Shown here one piece after another: positions 21,494 through 32,565 of a stretch of DNA of 64,000 nt. The stretch comes from Glandiceps talaboti (lineage: Eukaryota; Hemichordata; Enteropneusta; Spengelidae), in contig NC_135563.1 in the NCBI RefSeq assembly GCF_964340395.1, positions 21,100,151 to 21,164,150 on the forward strand. The letters are read 5' to 3'. The translations under genes and the position numbers were made by a program. Under the pieces are notes generated by a model. That model saw only the letters and a program-made list of their open reading frames with translations. It did no database searches and was not told the DNA's origin. The first letter of the stretch is position 1. Each line of letters starts with the position of its first letter.

Positions 21494-23271
21494 ATATATA
21501 TATGTGTGTGTGTGTGTGTATGTATGAATGCATATGTATAACTACATAGGAGGAACACAGTGTATTCATATTTTCAATGTAGTGTGTATTTTATGAACTT
21601 ATGTTAATTTTGTATATTATTGTAGAATATAAATGATACTATGAAGTTTGACACAGGTGACATATACACTGTATTTGAAGTAGAAGAAATTCCAATGTGA
21701 GTGACCAGCAACATGCTCAGTGTAATGATACTCATGAAACTTTTAAGTACTGCAACTAACTGACCATTGCCTGTTGACTCAAGTAAAGGCATGACTAAAC
21801 TGAAACTAACAAAATCATCTCTTAAAGTTAAAGCATCATTCATTTCATTTGACCTTAGACTCCTAGAAGACAGAAGACTCCGTTAAGACGATCAGCACGT
21901 AAAGCACTAGCTGACCATAACACTCAAGACATGACTGGAACATCTGCTTTTAGTACTACAACGCTTAGCGGGGCTACCTCATCCACAGCAAGTAACATTA
22001 GCACAATATCTATAGCATCTACCTGTGGATCGTATGCTGATTTCAAAGTAAGTCACGCCTACTCATAATAACTAATGGATTCAGTCTTGCATAACATAAG
22101 GTAACACACAATGCTGGTGAATGCACAAAGCCATTTAGACAATAACCATTGGATTATAACAGGTTGACAATTCTTAGTTCTCTTTTACTGGGCTCTATGA
22201 TAAATTAAATAACATTTCATAATGCATGTATGAACAATCTGAACAAATTATTATTTAATAATTTATTGAAATTTAGATTAAAATAAAAAATTCAACATCT
22301 TGATTCAATTGTCGATCTGTCAATAACACAGTCACAAAACAGTATACAAATGATTGAACATCTGGTAGGTTATTGTACAGTCGTAAATTTAACCCCCCAA
22401 AATACAAAAACACTGTTTACGTGTAGTCTAGAAATAATGTCAACACTGATCCCTATTGTTTAATTGTATGAAAACTGAAATATTGGTAATATCAATCCTC
22501 TTTCCCTGTAAGTCTATGTAAAAATAGTGGCTGTGAAAAAAATAGGAATGTTTCTCAGTTAGCATAGCAATGTTTTCAAAAGTGTTTTAATCTTCAACAT
22601 AAATTCTCATGGTAATTTCTTTTGGGGGTTAAGTTGCATTATTGTGAGACTAAAAGGTAGCCATTCATATGTCATAGACTGATCATTGTCATCTCATGCT
22701 ATGGTGTTAGGTGGGTGATAGCTACAATGGTTGTAAATATTAATGTAAAGCTTAGTTAATTCAGGTAGACATTGTCACATGATACATCGTACATGTTATA
22801 TTTCAGTTTAGCTGTGCCAACCTTGATGATACCATGGTTGAACCATAGACCCTACACAAAGGGGACTTTGGTGTAGGGTCTATGGTTGAATAGATGAATA
22901 AAGCTTGTGAAAACACCATGATGTAATTAGTAACACTGGCATGCAGTTGATGAGATCATGTCAGTGTTGGGCAGTGAGCTAAACCATTGTTTGTAAAATG
23001 ATAAATTTGAGGCACTATTTTTAGTTCATTACCGATAAATTTGTACATGCTTACTGATTGAGTGATTGTTTTGAATTTTGAAGTATTTCCACTGTGCCGT
23101 GACAGATTCTGTCAAAGCCGTGCTAGATGTGATCCAAACTATTAAAGTCTAACCATCTTGTTTACAATTATTTTACAGCATGGATTAAATTCAGGTGGTA
23201 GGTCAAACCATCGCAGCAGTGCCTTACCTAGCCCTACCCATGGATCATACACACGCGTCACAGGATTATAA
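9469..23271 (+). CDS. PRC1: Protein regulator of cytokinesis 1 (PRC1/MAP65/Ase1), 13 coding exons
   Basis: Cross-linker of antiparallel microtubules that builds the spindle midzone and is needed for cytokinesis. Join 9469-9482, 10984-11239, 12215-12448, 13127-13297, 14026-14175, 14903-15050, 15405-15541, 18197-18292, 19316-19462, 20159-20281, 20804-20917, 21859-22047, 23179-23271: 623 codons plus TAA, close to human length (about 620), all splice phases consistent. Residues 1-about 330 are the helical dimerisation/rod region. About 340-460 is the spectrin-like microtubule-binding domain, with its signature [13 protein letters not shown] (375-387). From about 465 it is a basic, Ser/Thr-rich unstructured tail. 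STPVKRR (T471) and TTPTK (T482) match the two CDK1 sites of the human protein by position and context. Complete, with no frameshift. Introns 7, 9, 10 and 12 hold repeats described separately. Confidence 0.97.
10984..11239 (+). CDS. PRC1: PRC1 coding exon 2
   Basis: Follows TTATCTCAG and ends before GTAAGT. It completes Arg5 and runs to residue 90 ([10 protein letters not shown] near residues 22-31), matching the N-terminal helical dimerisation region. Confidence 0.93.
12215..12448 (+). CDS. PRC1: PRC1 coding exon 3
   Basis: Follows CCAAACAG and ends GAAAAG before GTAAAA. Residues 91-168, including [10 protein letters not shown], which aligns with the family's TILQLEK segment. Phase 0 at both ends. 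Confidence 0.93.
13127..13297 (+). CDS. PRC1: PRC1 coding exon 4
   Basis: Follows GCCAACAG and ends before GTAAAT. Residues 169-225 contain [15 protein letters not shown], one of the best-conserved PRC1 blocks. Phase 0 at both ends. Confidence 0.95.
14026..14175 (+). CDS. PRC1: PRC1 coding exon 5
   Basis: Follows ATATTTTAG and ends before GTCAGT. Residues 226-275 with [13 protein letters not shown], matching the conserved Leu-Trp-Asp-Arg-Leu region of the rod domain. Confidence 0.94.
14425..14795. repeat. (TACA)n/(CA)n compound microsatellite in PRC1 intron 5
   Basis: About 370 bp of CATA and CA repeats with scattered CATG interruptions. It is open in several frames on both strands solely because of its composition. 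No gene. Confidence 0.97.
14903..15050 (+). CDS. PRC1: PRC1 coding exon 6
   Basis: Follows TTTTAACAG and ends before GTAATA, leaving one base of a split codon (phase 1). Begins [14 protein letters not shown] and contains [12 protein letters not shown], which aligns with the human WDQCFYS segment. Confidence 0.94.
15405..15541 (+). CDS. PRC1: PRC1 coding exon 7
   Basis: Follows TCTCCACAG and completes the Glu codon begun in exon 6. Encodes [15 protein letters not shown] through WKKMLEFE and ends before GTAAAC. Residues to 370. Confidence 0.94.
16024..16520. repeat. 44-bp minisatellite in PRC1 intron 7
   Basis: About 11.5 copies of a 44-bp unit containing ACTAGGTAGGTATAGACT and ACACAACGATGTGTGACA. 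Consecutive units start 44 bp apart (for example 16113 and 16157). Two copies share a GGAAGG variant, suggesting spread inside the array. Confidence 0.97.
17255..17463. repeat. (GATA)n/(GGTA)n microsatellite in PRC1 intron 7
   Basis: Interrupted GATA runs with a short GGTA block near 17320, inside the largest PRC1 intron (15542-18196). Confidence 0.95.
17798..18125. repeat. Dispersed repeat, copy 1 (PRC1 intron 7)
   Basis: Homologous to 42303-42655, with shared blocks such as TCAGCCAAG near the start, GGTCAT.AGTATTTTCTG, and AATGGCAATTTTGAA-like sequence. The first 140 bp is also a foldback: TTCTTCGTTCAGCCA near 17815-17830 mirrors TGGCTGAATGAAGGAAAA at 17916-17933. Non-coding; probably a transposable-element family. 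Confidence 0.7.
18197..18292 (+). CDS. PRC1: PRC1 coding exon 8
   Basis: Follows GATTCAG and ends before GTAAGT. Residues 371-402 hold [17 protein letters not shown], the PRC1/MAP65 microtubule-binding signature. Confidence 0.97.
19316..19462 (+). CDS. PRC1: PRC1 coding exon 9
   Basis: Follows AATATACAG and ends before GTATGT. Residues 403-451, [13 protein letters not shown] then [16 protein letters not shown], matching the end of the spectrin-like domain. Confidence 0.95.
19496..19624. repeat. Inverted repeat in PRC1 intron 9
   Basis: Arms of about 38 bp (19496-19533 and 19587-19624) are reverse complements with a few mismatches (core GAATGTGACGTTTTGATC), around a 53-bp loop. It starts only about 35 bp after the exon 9 donor. 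Probably a small foldback element. Confidence 0.7.
20159..20281 (+). CDS. PRC1: PRC1 coding exon 10
   Basis: Follows CATTTCAG and ends GAGAGGG before GTAAGT. Residues 452-492 carry both predicted CDK sites and a basic NLS-like cluster (KTPKRLRG). The exon's last bases and its donor are copied repeatedly downstream, so an alternative end 57 bp later (20338) would add 19 codons in frame. Confidence 0.93.
20270..20640 (+). repeat. Donor-duplicating minisatellite at PRC1 exon 10/intron 10 junction
   Basis: Seven copies of GAGRGGGGTAAGTRGTGTCA-like sequence place GTAAGT at 20282, 20339, 20395, 20445, 20491, 20548 and 20605 (periods 57, 56, 50, 46, 57, 57). The first copy is the real splice junction; the others duplicate it inside the intron. 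Spacers are G-rich, with several GGGG runs on the sense strand. Confidence 0.93.
20804..20917 (+). CDS. PRC1: PRC1 coding exon 11
   Basis: Follows GTGTTAG and ends before GTAAGT. Residues 493-530, a Pro/Ser-rich basic tail segment ([22 protein letters not shown]). Phase 0 at both ends; sequence conservation is weak here, as expected for the disordered tail. Confidence 0.85.
21437..21530. repeat. (TG)n microsatellite in PRC1 intron 11
   Basis: TG run followed by TATG/TA variants. Confidence 0.95.
21859..22047 (+). CDS. PRC1: PRC1 coding exon 12
   Basis: Follows TGACCTTAG and ends before GTAAGT. Residues 531-593: [17 protein letters not shown], then a Ser/Thr-rich stretch ending [13 protein letters not shown], which parallels the human SINSVASTYSEFAK segment. 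Confidence 0.92.
22838..22890. repeat. Near-perfect short hairpin in PRC1 intron 12
   Basis: Arms 22838-22861 and 22866-22890 pair over about 22 bp (core CATAGACCCTACAC against GTGTAGGGTCTATG), with one bulged G, one mismatch near the base and a loop of about 4 nt. Confidence 0.8.
23179..23271 (+). CDS. PRC1: PRC1 coding exon 13 with stop
   Basis: Follows TTTTACAG. Thirty residues (594-623, ending SYTRVTGL) and TAA at 23269-23271. Gives a total length close to the family norm. Confidence 0.88.
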   Translation, partial: HGLNSGGRSNHRSSALPSPTHGSYTRVTGL

Positions 23272-24018
23272 CCATTTTATATCACCATGCTGTCAATCTC
23301 TCTGATATTTGGTGTACATATGAAACAAAACAATTTAATTGTTTGTCAGTAGTTTTTACATGTCATACAGAAATTAGCCATGGAGTAGTCTCAAAATGTT
23401 ACTAAATGTGAGATGTATTTTTAATATGTATACACTGTGGAATTTGTTGCATTCAAAGCTCAACTTGAAATACAAATATATTCAAATCTGTCCTGTCCTC
23501 TTTCCCTTCAACTCACATGGCGTGATCAACAGCCTAGGAGAGAAATTGGAAAATTGCCAATAAACAGAACAATGGAGACATTTGCTGCCTAGGGGTACCT
23601 ATTAGATGCTTTTTTGAGTCACCTAGATGGTCATCTCTGATGTCAAATTATGATAATTGTACATCAAATATAGCAAAATAGAAACTGCCACAATATGACA
23701 CTGCCATACTTACTATATTAACATTATTAGAGGTAGATTTTTCGTTTTTTTCAGTATTTTTATTTTTATTATTGGTATATTTTGGTTAATTTTGTATTGA
23801 TTTTCAGGTAATTTTATACCACCTGACAAGTACTCTGTACCAATGGGCACTAATAATGCAGTGCTAGCAAACAATTTGTGAATTTTGAATGAAATGCCTA
23901 AAAACTGCATGTTCCTGTGCATATTTGAAGATGTGTTGTGTATTTGACACTATCAATAGAAAGCTGACAAGCCATATTGGACAACCATACTGAAAATGTG
24001 ATGTAAAAGTACAATAAA
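23272..24018 (+). other. Probable PRC1 3' untranslated region
   Basis: Non-coding AT-rich sequence after the stop. AATAAA occurs at about 23559 and at 24013-24018; the latter is a plausible polyadenylation signal, but the true end is unknown. Confidence 0.4.
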
Positions 24019-24353
24019 CATCTTAAAACCTGAAATGAAACATAGTCAGAATTTATTAGTCTGTCTTAATAAAAATCTTACCAACATGTAATGCTACATT
24101 TTATTGCCTTACCAGACAAATATCTCATAGATGTCAGTTGCTAAATTTTGCTGTCTGGCTGAAAAAAAAATCTAATGACTGTTATTGTGTGACATATCAA
24201 GAATTGAAGTAGAATTGTTACATTTTAGTCAATTGATTGTCTCATCAAAATTATCAGAATCAACGTGCCAATGTTAGGTCTAACTTCATGTGTTGTCCCT
24301 GTATACTAATAACTGATAATTATAGCTGACTGTACTGTCAGAGCAAAGAAAGT

Positions 24354-24560
24354 GTAGCAATGTTGGTTAAAGTGTATGCCTTCCAAGATGATTAAAGAAG
24401 TAATGTTGACAAGATTTTGGTGAGCCAGATGATAAAATGTAGCAATGTTAGTAAGATTTGTGTCAAGCCAGAAGATAAAATGTAGCAATGTTAGTGAGAT
24501 TTTTGTCCAGCCAGAAGATAAAATGTAGCAATGTTAGTAAGATTTTTGTCCAGTCTGGCA
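24354..24560. repeat. 43-bp tandem repeat, about 4-5 copies
   Basis: Units starting GTAGCAATGTTAGT occur at 24439, 24482 and 24525 (43 bp apart), with a more diverged pair from 24354. Shared end CCAGAAGATAAAAT. Confidence 0.9.
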
Positions 24561-27500
24561 ACAGTTTGTTTCAGGTTTCATGAGTTTTGTTGTATTTGTA
24601 CCTGGCAAAGGTTCTTTGTGTTATAATTCATGTGGCTTCCGCATGAAAACATCCACTCTTCCTTCTGGTTTATGAATAATATCTTTATCACCAAACCTGA
24701 CTTGAGGGCATGGCGTTAATAAACGGTTGCAAACAAAGCCAGTTCATGGTACGTGTATACTCAGAGCTAATGTTTATTAACTGTGTCAGGCTGTTACATT
24801 GACAAACAAACATGAAAATAGCACACTGAGTGATCACCATGTTGCTGTGTGACAGATGGCTATCAGATACATTACATCAGGGCCTCGCTCATCTAGAACT
24901 CTATATCAGAATTTAGTTATCCACTAGATGTTGTGATTTTTAAGTCTTAGTATTAAACCTACACTAGCTGTAACTGAGGTATTATTTTTTCCCTCAGACA
25001 ACCAAGTATATGTTCATTGTAAATTGTTAGAATACCAATAATTAGACATTGTTAATGTCAATAAGAGGTCTGTTTCATCTATAAGTAGTATGGTAATAAG
25101 TTGAATCCATCATTCATTTGGGGTGCACTGCCACTGCTTATTTTTGGGTGCAAACCTAAAAAAAACCAATTTTGATTTGATATATTTCACCACATTTTAT
25201 GTGTACTGTTACACTAATACATTTACCCACAGGTGATTCAATACCATTCAGTTTGTACAATATCACAATATCTGACAGAACATTTTCAAAAAATGTTTCA
25301 GTTGCAGCTAGTGTAGCTTGAAAATCAGGGACATGTGGATTGAAATTTGGTATTGAAATCCCAGGTATCTAATTTACTGCCACTACCGTTATACTACATC
25401 TTACCCCCAAACCCACTCATTGCACTGTGTCATAACTCTCTCTTTCTCCCCCTTTCTCTAAATTCCAGGTTTCACATGAACACGTTTTTAATGACTTTGT
25501 TGGGAGCACAGTAGTGAGTCAAGCAAATTGATAGTGTAACTTGAAATTACATATTTATTTATGATGGTTAATAGAAAGGAAGGGAGTGAGAGATGTATCA
25601 GCAAGTGTGCTGAAGTGACCCTTGTATTGTCATAACACTTTTGCCAGGTCATAAAAATATACAGCCCTGAGTAATGAAGTGAGAGTATATACAATTTTTA
25701 TAGTATTATTGTTATCATTATTACCTACAATATAGCATTTATACTGCCATATTTATATTTTCAACACTGCCATATTCTTTATTACATTAGCCAATCTGTA
25801 TTAGACGCTTATTATACATAGTGAAAAAAAATGCAATTGTTAAAAAGGAAGTATTGAAACTGATGTGCACTGTCATGGTGGCATCACTGAGATGGGGGGG
25901 GGGGGGGGGGTCAGAACTTACAATTTTAAGATCCCAATGATCAATGCTGTGAGTATATATATTCCTTACACTGTCCCAAGTCTGCATCATGGATATGAAG
26001 CTAACTGTCAACTTGTGACTTTAAACCTAGTTTGTAGTGCATATAACATTAAATACTGGTACCTAAATTAGCTAGAGCTGAGTGCACATGGAAAGATAGC
26101 TTCTGTAGTTTACTGAATAATGTATGCAGAACTGAATGAAAAACTGTCATTTTTAATGTGGTTGCAGATGCTCTTTTGTGTTTTAAAACTAGAATATGTT
26201 TCACTAAAATGTCCTCTAGTAAAATAGCAAAAGTGAATGTGAATATTTAACATTCCTTTCAAATTTGTTGGCAGACACGTACTGATTTTCCCATATTACT
26301 TTTGCTATGGTTTGATAACTTAACAGATATGTGGGATCGTGTGAGTGGCCTCTAATGTAATGAGTTCGAAAACTGGCCCAGTGGGTATATCCAACTTTGT
26401 ATTGTCTGTGCTGCTAGGATTGTTGATCAGTAGCACTAACTAGCCCAGTATGGTATATCTCTGAGGCGATACTTTGTGAAAGTGGGAGTTCTTGATTATT
26501 CACATAATTATTGAAATACTGGAAATGGTAAATGCCACAAACTTTGCAGAAAGTGACATTTGCTTTTGTCAAAGCTTTGAGACATTTGTGTTTGCAGAAT
26601 AAAAATAAAACTTGAATAAACGAATAATGTTTGTGTTGTTTTGAATTGCCATATTTAGGCATAGTCTTGCTTGCCAGACCAGTGGCCAACCATACATCTA
26701 CTGATTTTGGTGAACAATTTAGCAATGAGAGTGCGACGCAAGTTTTTTTTTGCACTTATGGTACTCATATTAGCACAATCCCTTACTTATGAGCAAAGTA
26801 CTGGCATCTTGCAGCAATACTACACTGGACATTCATTATATAAATGTACAAGTTACAAACCCCCCCCCCCCCCCCATACAATTTTCATTTGTTAAAACAC
26901 CGGTAGTACTAAGGTACATGTAAGCCTGAGATACAGCAACTAATTTCATGAACAATTAACCAGAAAATCCTCTTTTTTGTAAACTACTTGTGTCATCCCA
27001 CTCCAAAAGCAAAAAAGTACACACTGAGATTTCACTGGTATCTTTCTCACATCACAGTGGTCACTTGTGCTTGAATGAGAGGATTTACCATATGGCTATA
27101 ATACTTTAATGAATTACTACAAATGTGAACATCTCCTTCCACCCAGCCCAAGTGCAAGGAATGTAATATATTGTATAATGGAGTTTATAGTTTCATTATT
27201 ACTTTGTATCGATACCTAATATATCCAATACAAACATGATAATGTGGCCCATGCACTTTGTTAGTGGTTTTTGATATCATTTTCCTGTCGGTCTCATTAC
27301 ATACAATATCCATTGCATACAGAATGGTCAATACTAGGCATGGATTATCCAACCACATATCATACATGATTTGTCTGCAGTATGTACAGATTAATTGCTT
27401 AAGGACTCCAGTCACTGCAATTTTTATTTATTTTTAAGGGGGGGGGGGGGTTCCAACAAAACTGGAGTAATCATACATACAATTTTTATTATTTTATGGG

Positions 27501-28870
27501 GGTGTCTGATCCAAATTAAAGGAATCATAGCATACAACAGAAATACTCTAGTGCGGCAATTCCATTTTGGGGGTGGGGGGTTCTTGTCCAAATTGGAGGA
27601 ATCATAGACATACAATAGGGGGGAATACTGTTAATGGAGGAGTGACATTTCTTGTCAGTTGTCAGTCCATAGATAGCCACTGTGACAAGGTAAAATAGAA
27701 CTTCTACAGGAGTTGATAATTAAATATATCCACTGCATATATAGGAATGTACCTATTCTACTATTGTTATCTATAGGTTTGAATCCTGTATTTGTTGGCA
27801 ATGGGTATCAATTTCTTGCTTTGTGTATCAATTGTAAATACTTCATAACATTTTGAATTCTGAAAACATTAACAAACAACTATATCAAAACCCATTCTAA
27901 ATTTAAACACACAAATAAAATAAGCACACAACCTGTTATCTTTTTCATTTGTGTTTTATGTTCTTTTGTTGAAGAATGTCGTTATTGGAGTGACAAAGTT
28001 GACCAGTGTTGACCCCCAAACCCACACTGACACACGTACATAATGGTTGCCCAACTGGATCAGAGGTCACAGATATATTCAATAACATTGTCTGAATGCT
28101 GGCGGCTTGGCAAAGCCGTCACCTTTGTACATACATTTTTTTTCACAGTAATAACAATGATATGTAAACTGGTTTTCAACAAAAAGATCACAGTAACAGT
28201 GCAGACAAGCACTGGAGACATGCTTTCTTATCCCAGATGGCAAGTTGATGTAATAAATACATTCCAATCTGTTTGTGTGATGATTTCACAATTATATTAT
28301 TCATGGTAAAAAAGTGTGCTTTTACAATAGATATACACAGAGTGCATTTATCATTTCCATGGACCCTACACCAGTCTGTTATTTCATATTGTACGAATTT
28401 CCTGTCGAAGTTGTACTGCTGTAGATTCCTTGCCAACTGGGGCTTTGTTGTTTGATCAGGCTATTGTCTGATTTGCATATATTACAACTTCCGGCTGACA
28501 AGTCTATTGTTCACTGCACTGTATCACCCAACTCCATGTTTGGTCATGAGAAGAAAGCCCAACACACCTCCCTTTGTTGTGCAGTTCTGAGGTATATTTA
28601 CACTTCTCTTTGTGAAGAGTTCCCTGGAACTTTCTCACAAGACATTGTTACTTGCTAATTACTTACCTACAACATTGTACCATTTCCTGAGAGTGGATTG
28701 CTTCTGCTTACATGTTGGTACACAGCAACAGGAAACTACTTACCTCTCCAGTATTGTTCAATCACAATATCCCATACAGCATCATCAGAGCACATACAAT
28801 TACAATTTACACTTCAAGATTTCCTACAATCAACACACAAATCACACTCAGCTATGCTTCCATACTGACA
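24560..28870. other. Intergenic, no confident gene
   Basis: AT-rich sequence with many short homopolymer and foldback features and only short open frames without domains. G and C runs lie at about 25894-25910, 26861-26875 and 27439-27450. A degenerate repeat at about 27417-27620 has three G-tract plus ATCATA..ATACAA units. Confidence 0.45.
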
Positions 28871-29034
28871 CACATCTATGATCATAACTAGTCATTTAGA
28901 CATTTTCACTCTGAGCCACGATCATTCATTCACTTATTCTGTCTACTCACACAGTGCAAACAAACAACTAAGACACAGTATCAAAACAAACAACAAACAC
29001 ACTATAGGTCTAAGTCATAAGACCAGACCTTGGT

Positions 29035-29155
29035 TATGGTATAACTCTTTCTGGAGGATGTGTGGTCCTGAAGAGGACCGAGATGAAAGGATGAAAAGAA
29101 TAAAGAATAAAGTAGCATCTGCTTCTATTGAAAGCTTCATCTACGAGGCAGGGTG
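29035..29155 (+). CDS. Possible orphan coding exon
   Basis: An open segment ending in a consensus donor (GCAGG then GTGAGT at 29154) encodes LWYNSFWRMCGPEED and then RDERMKRIKNKVASASIESF. The composition looks more coding-like than the neighbourhood. An ATG at 29057 could start it. I do not recognise the protein and cannot find a partner exon, so it may be a first exon of an unidentified plus-strand gene or chance. Confidence 0.25.
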
Positions 29156-29159
29156 AGTC

Positions 29160-30289
29160 TTGTCTTGTGCGACGAATGCGACTGTTCATAGTTGTGCGCG
29201 TAGCAGCTTCAGTCTTTTAAGTAGTTCCTCAGTAATAGCTCGCGTTGGGACATCATTGTATCTTGTGGAGTACTCTGTGCATCGTCAAAATGGCAGTGAA
29301 AATGCTCCTGGTTTCTCCATTCTTTAATAGTGGGAAGAAATCTCTGAGTTGCATAAGCTTCCACTGGAAAGTTAGGCTTCTTAAGCCAGGTTCATTTTTT
29401 CATAAGTATTTACAGTAAGAAAGGGCCGAAACTGGTATGGTAAAATGTTCTACACCTTCATATGTTGCACTATCGTATTCCTACACTAAACCTACATATA
29501 ACGACAACACACTCATATGAAGTACATACGATATATAGCACCTTGTCAAGAAAACTTCCATTTTGTATAAAACTGACAAAACTGTATATTTACATTCAAC
29601 ACTCAGAGATAAAAATTTGTTGTTAAAATCTGCATTTACTGATTACCCTGAATATTTAACACCGATATGGAACAGTCATGAAAAAAGTCTTTTAAAATTT
29701 GGTGAGTAATGAAAGTTTTCTTGACTTCAGCTAGCACCCCCTCCACAAGATACCTATCAATTTGTTTTCCTGTTTTTGAACCACTTGGTGGTTTTCATAT
29801 TTACATATACCAGAATTTTAAAATCTTCTTGCAATTTTAAGTCTCTCCTAAAGTGCCGAAATGTTTAAACTGAGCAAATCACGTGTAGAACTGTCATTCT
29901 TCTACAAGCAAAAGATGGTGGCTATGTACATAGCAATGTCTAGCAGAAATGTAAACTGAAAATTCAAATTTGCAGTATGGAGTTGAAAAAAGACAAAAAT
30001 AAAATTAAAAAGGATGGAATTGGGACTGAGGTAACCTAACTACTTCTACAACCTACTCTAGACCATAAAATCTATCAAAAATACTATCTAACTTTATTCC
30101 ATCAAAATCATGTACATTATGTACAAACATCTTCGTTCTCTAAAAACTTTCCTTGATTGGCAAAATTTGGTCACAAAATCTTATTAGTTAATGTCTCATA
30201 GTCATAGCAAAATCTTGTATAAAATTTTCTGGAAAAAACTTGCTCTCGCCTGAGAAATTTTCAGCGTTTCTTTAAAACTATGAGTTAAT
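29160..30289 (-). other. Flank and probable 3' untranslated region of PNRC-like gene
   Basis: No coding signal is seen. It lies immediately downstream (minus-strand sense) of the PNRC stop, so part is probably its 3' untranslated region. Confidence 0.35.
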
Positions 30290-30745
30290 TCATGCGGTTA
30301 CTTTGAGCATCAGTTTTAGGTTATTTGTCATCAAATCGCACTCATTTAAACCTACGGTTCTTTCAACACTAATAATTGGTTGGCTATGTACGGAGGCAGT
30401 AACCCAGTGTACCGGTGGTTTTGGCAGTAATGTCGGCGATGGAGGATCGCTAAACTTAGCACCGGCATAGGGACTTTCGTTATTGCTGTTTGTAGGAGTG
30501 GACGGCTTTGGCGATTGTCTGCTCTGGTCCTGTGTACAACACGACGCTCGCCTGTTGTTGTTCTGAATGTCTGCTACTGTTCGCGGTGAAGCCCTCGGCG
30601 TCGAGTAGTTAACGTTACGTGGCTTCGGCGATGGAGTATTGCTGTTTCGATCCCTATACTTCTTGGGTACATTACCTCCACGTCGATTCGGGGTATTTTG
30701 AGTACTGGAGTTTGGAGTACTGCCGGGAGTCATGCTGTACGTCAT
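30290..30745 (-). CDS. PNRC2: Proline-rich nuclear receptor coactivator (PNRC1/2 family)
   Basis: Single-exon 151-codon frame. PNRC proteins bind nuclear receptors through a Pro-rich SH3-type motif and bind DCP1A and UPF1, linking mRNA decapping with nonsense-mediated decay. Residues 1-90 are Ser/Thr/Asn/Pro-rich and basic, as in the family. Residues 93-114 hold the diagnostic block [15 protein letters not shown] followed by PKPPVHW, close to vertebrate PNRC2. The C terminus LKLMLKV (143-149) matches the family's LKTLLKV ending. Length is near human PNRC2 (139 aa). The coding region is uninterrupted, as in vertebrates, where the introns lie in the 5' untranslated region. The first Met is used; a second Met is at residue 5. 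The symbol follows closest resemblance; it could be a single pro-orthologue of PNRC1 and PNRC2. Confidence 0.85.
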   Translation of the reverse strand: MTYSMTPGSTPNSSTQNTPNRRGGNVPKKYRDRNSNTPSPKPRNVNYSTPRASPRTVADIQNNNRRASCCTQDQSRQSPKPSTPTNSNNESPYAGAKFSDPPSPTLLPKPPVHWVTASVHSQPIISVERTVGLNECDLMTNNLKLMLKVTA

Positions 30746-30869
30746 GTAAATGTAAACTTACTTTCAAGATGTGCGTTGCAAACCTGTGCCTTCTTTCTCT
30801 ACCTTCAGTCTCTACGTCCACTGACCTGAATATGCTTCTCGATTGAAGCATGAATTTATGATCTATTAT

Positions 30870-31010
30870 CACACACCTCAGCGAGATTCACTTAAAGCAA
30901 CCTCACTGATCAGTTGAGAATTTCTCCTCTGCTTAGCGAAGAGAAATTTGCGCGCGATCGTTGGCAAGATGCCCGATTGTTGTCGGAGGAAACAAAGATG
31001 GCGATGTTTT
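30870..31010 (-). promoter_or_regulatory. Probable promoter region of PNRC-like gene
   Basis: A locally CpG-richer stretch (GCGCGCGATCG at 30951-30961) lies upstream of the gene. AAGATGGCG at 30995-31003 matches a YY1 core site. No TATA box is evident. Confidence 0.35.
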
Positions 31011-31813
31011 TCACCAAGTAGAAAAACAACGTTCTTGATGGAAACTGAGAAGAGCTTTTAATGGTCTTCTTCACAACACTGATCGGTCTTGATGTCTACT
31101 GTAGGTGTAGTGATGCCTTCCGTCTTCGTCTTCTGCTCAACGCACTCTTCTGTGCTCAAAATACGCACGAATTTTCAGGAAAAATTGCACCAAAAACGGC
31201 AAGAGTTGTTCTCGTCAAAAAAGACACAAACTGATAGCGGGTGTGAAAAAACCCTCTACCTTGTATCATAGCATCAACCAATAGCAACACAGTTTTTTTA
31301 TCACGTGGTTGTCGTCGATCCAATAATCGATGTATGCAAATCAAAAGTATAACGACGCTGTTTTATTTTTAGACCATTACTAATATACAACAACAAAACC
31401 ACGGTTTTTCCAGGAATATACATAAATACATACACTATTTTTTATGAGTCACCATCGAATCTTGTGTTCTGAAACTAATCTTATTCAAAAATGAAATGAT
31501 GTAATTGTTTATCAACATACAGCTCTCTGTTATATACAAAGTCAAGTTGAGTAGTCGAGTCAGTACCGATGTTTGTTTTGTTCCGACGGCATGACATCAC
31601 ATGCATCACGCTATTATTTAGCGTACGTGAGGGCTCTCCACTGCCTTATGGAGGAACCACCGGTGTACCACCTACTTACTGATTTTCACTGTGCATCCGG
31701 GGTTCTTATTATTTACAAATAAGAAACGAATATATGGTATTTATATGGCGAAGGTTCTGTTATATAAAATCAACAGGGAGTCTAATGAGACCAGAAACCC
31801 CACTCCCCCCACA

Positions 31814-31814
<1 letters not shown>

Positions 31815-31850
<36 letters not shown>
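31815..31850. repeat. (CA)n microsatellite
   Basis: About 17 perfect CA units. Confidence 0.97.
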
Positions 31851-31852
<2 letters not shown>

Positions 31853-32477
31853 AATTTTTCCACTGTGCCGTCTATTATTCTCGAGGGAGAACACGGTTGA
31901 CGTACGTGCACCCACCGACTCTCAGTTTTCGCCGGGATAGAGCATAATAGGCCTATTCGATGATAATCATTGAAATATAATTAACATAATGTACAGGGGG
32001 GGGGGGGGCAAACATTTTTTTCCGCAGCCAATCAAAAGATTTCACCCCCCTGAAATGAACCCAAGAATTTTCGTAGCCCCCCCTTCCCGGTCACACATAT
32101 TTTAGTGTGTAATAATACCCCCCCCCCCCCGGTAGAAATTAACTTCAGCGTCCATACATGAAGAGAGATTTCTTTACACATACATGTGGGCTTTACGAAA
32201 AAGGTCTGTAACCTATACTTGGAGATACTTAGTTTGCAGGGTTTTCTCTTTCAATAATGATTTTGGGCAGAAACAGCATCCACGTGATAGCTAGTGGTGA
32301 GTACGGTGTCCCCCTCAGCTCCCATAGTAAGCACTTTAATATAATAAGGACATGTAGGAGGCCATAACATTTCAAACCTCATAATTAAATGTATGGTAGG
32401 TAAATGAAATAATGAAGTGTACAATTTTGCAAAGCACAGGGTAAACGACTGCTCTTGAGGTTTCTTTGTTCAAAAAG

Positions 32478-32480
<3 letters not shown>

Positions 32481-32558
<78 letters not shown>
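32481..32558. repeat. (AG)n microsatellite
   Basis: About 39 uninterrupted AG units followed by a G-run. Confidence 0.97.

Positions 32559-32565
<7 letters not shown>

Noticed and set aside
31089-31271. 60-codon frame near the PNRC promoter
   Set aside because: Short, no domain, overlaps the probable promoter region on the opposite strand.
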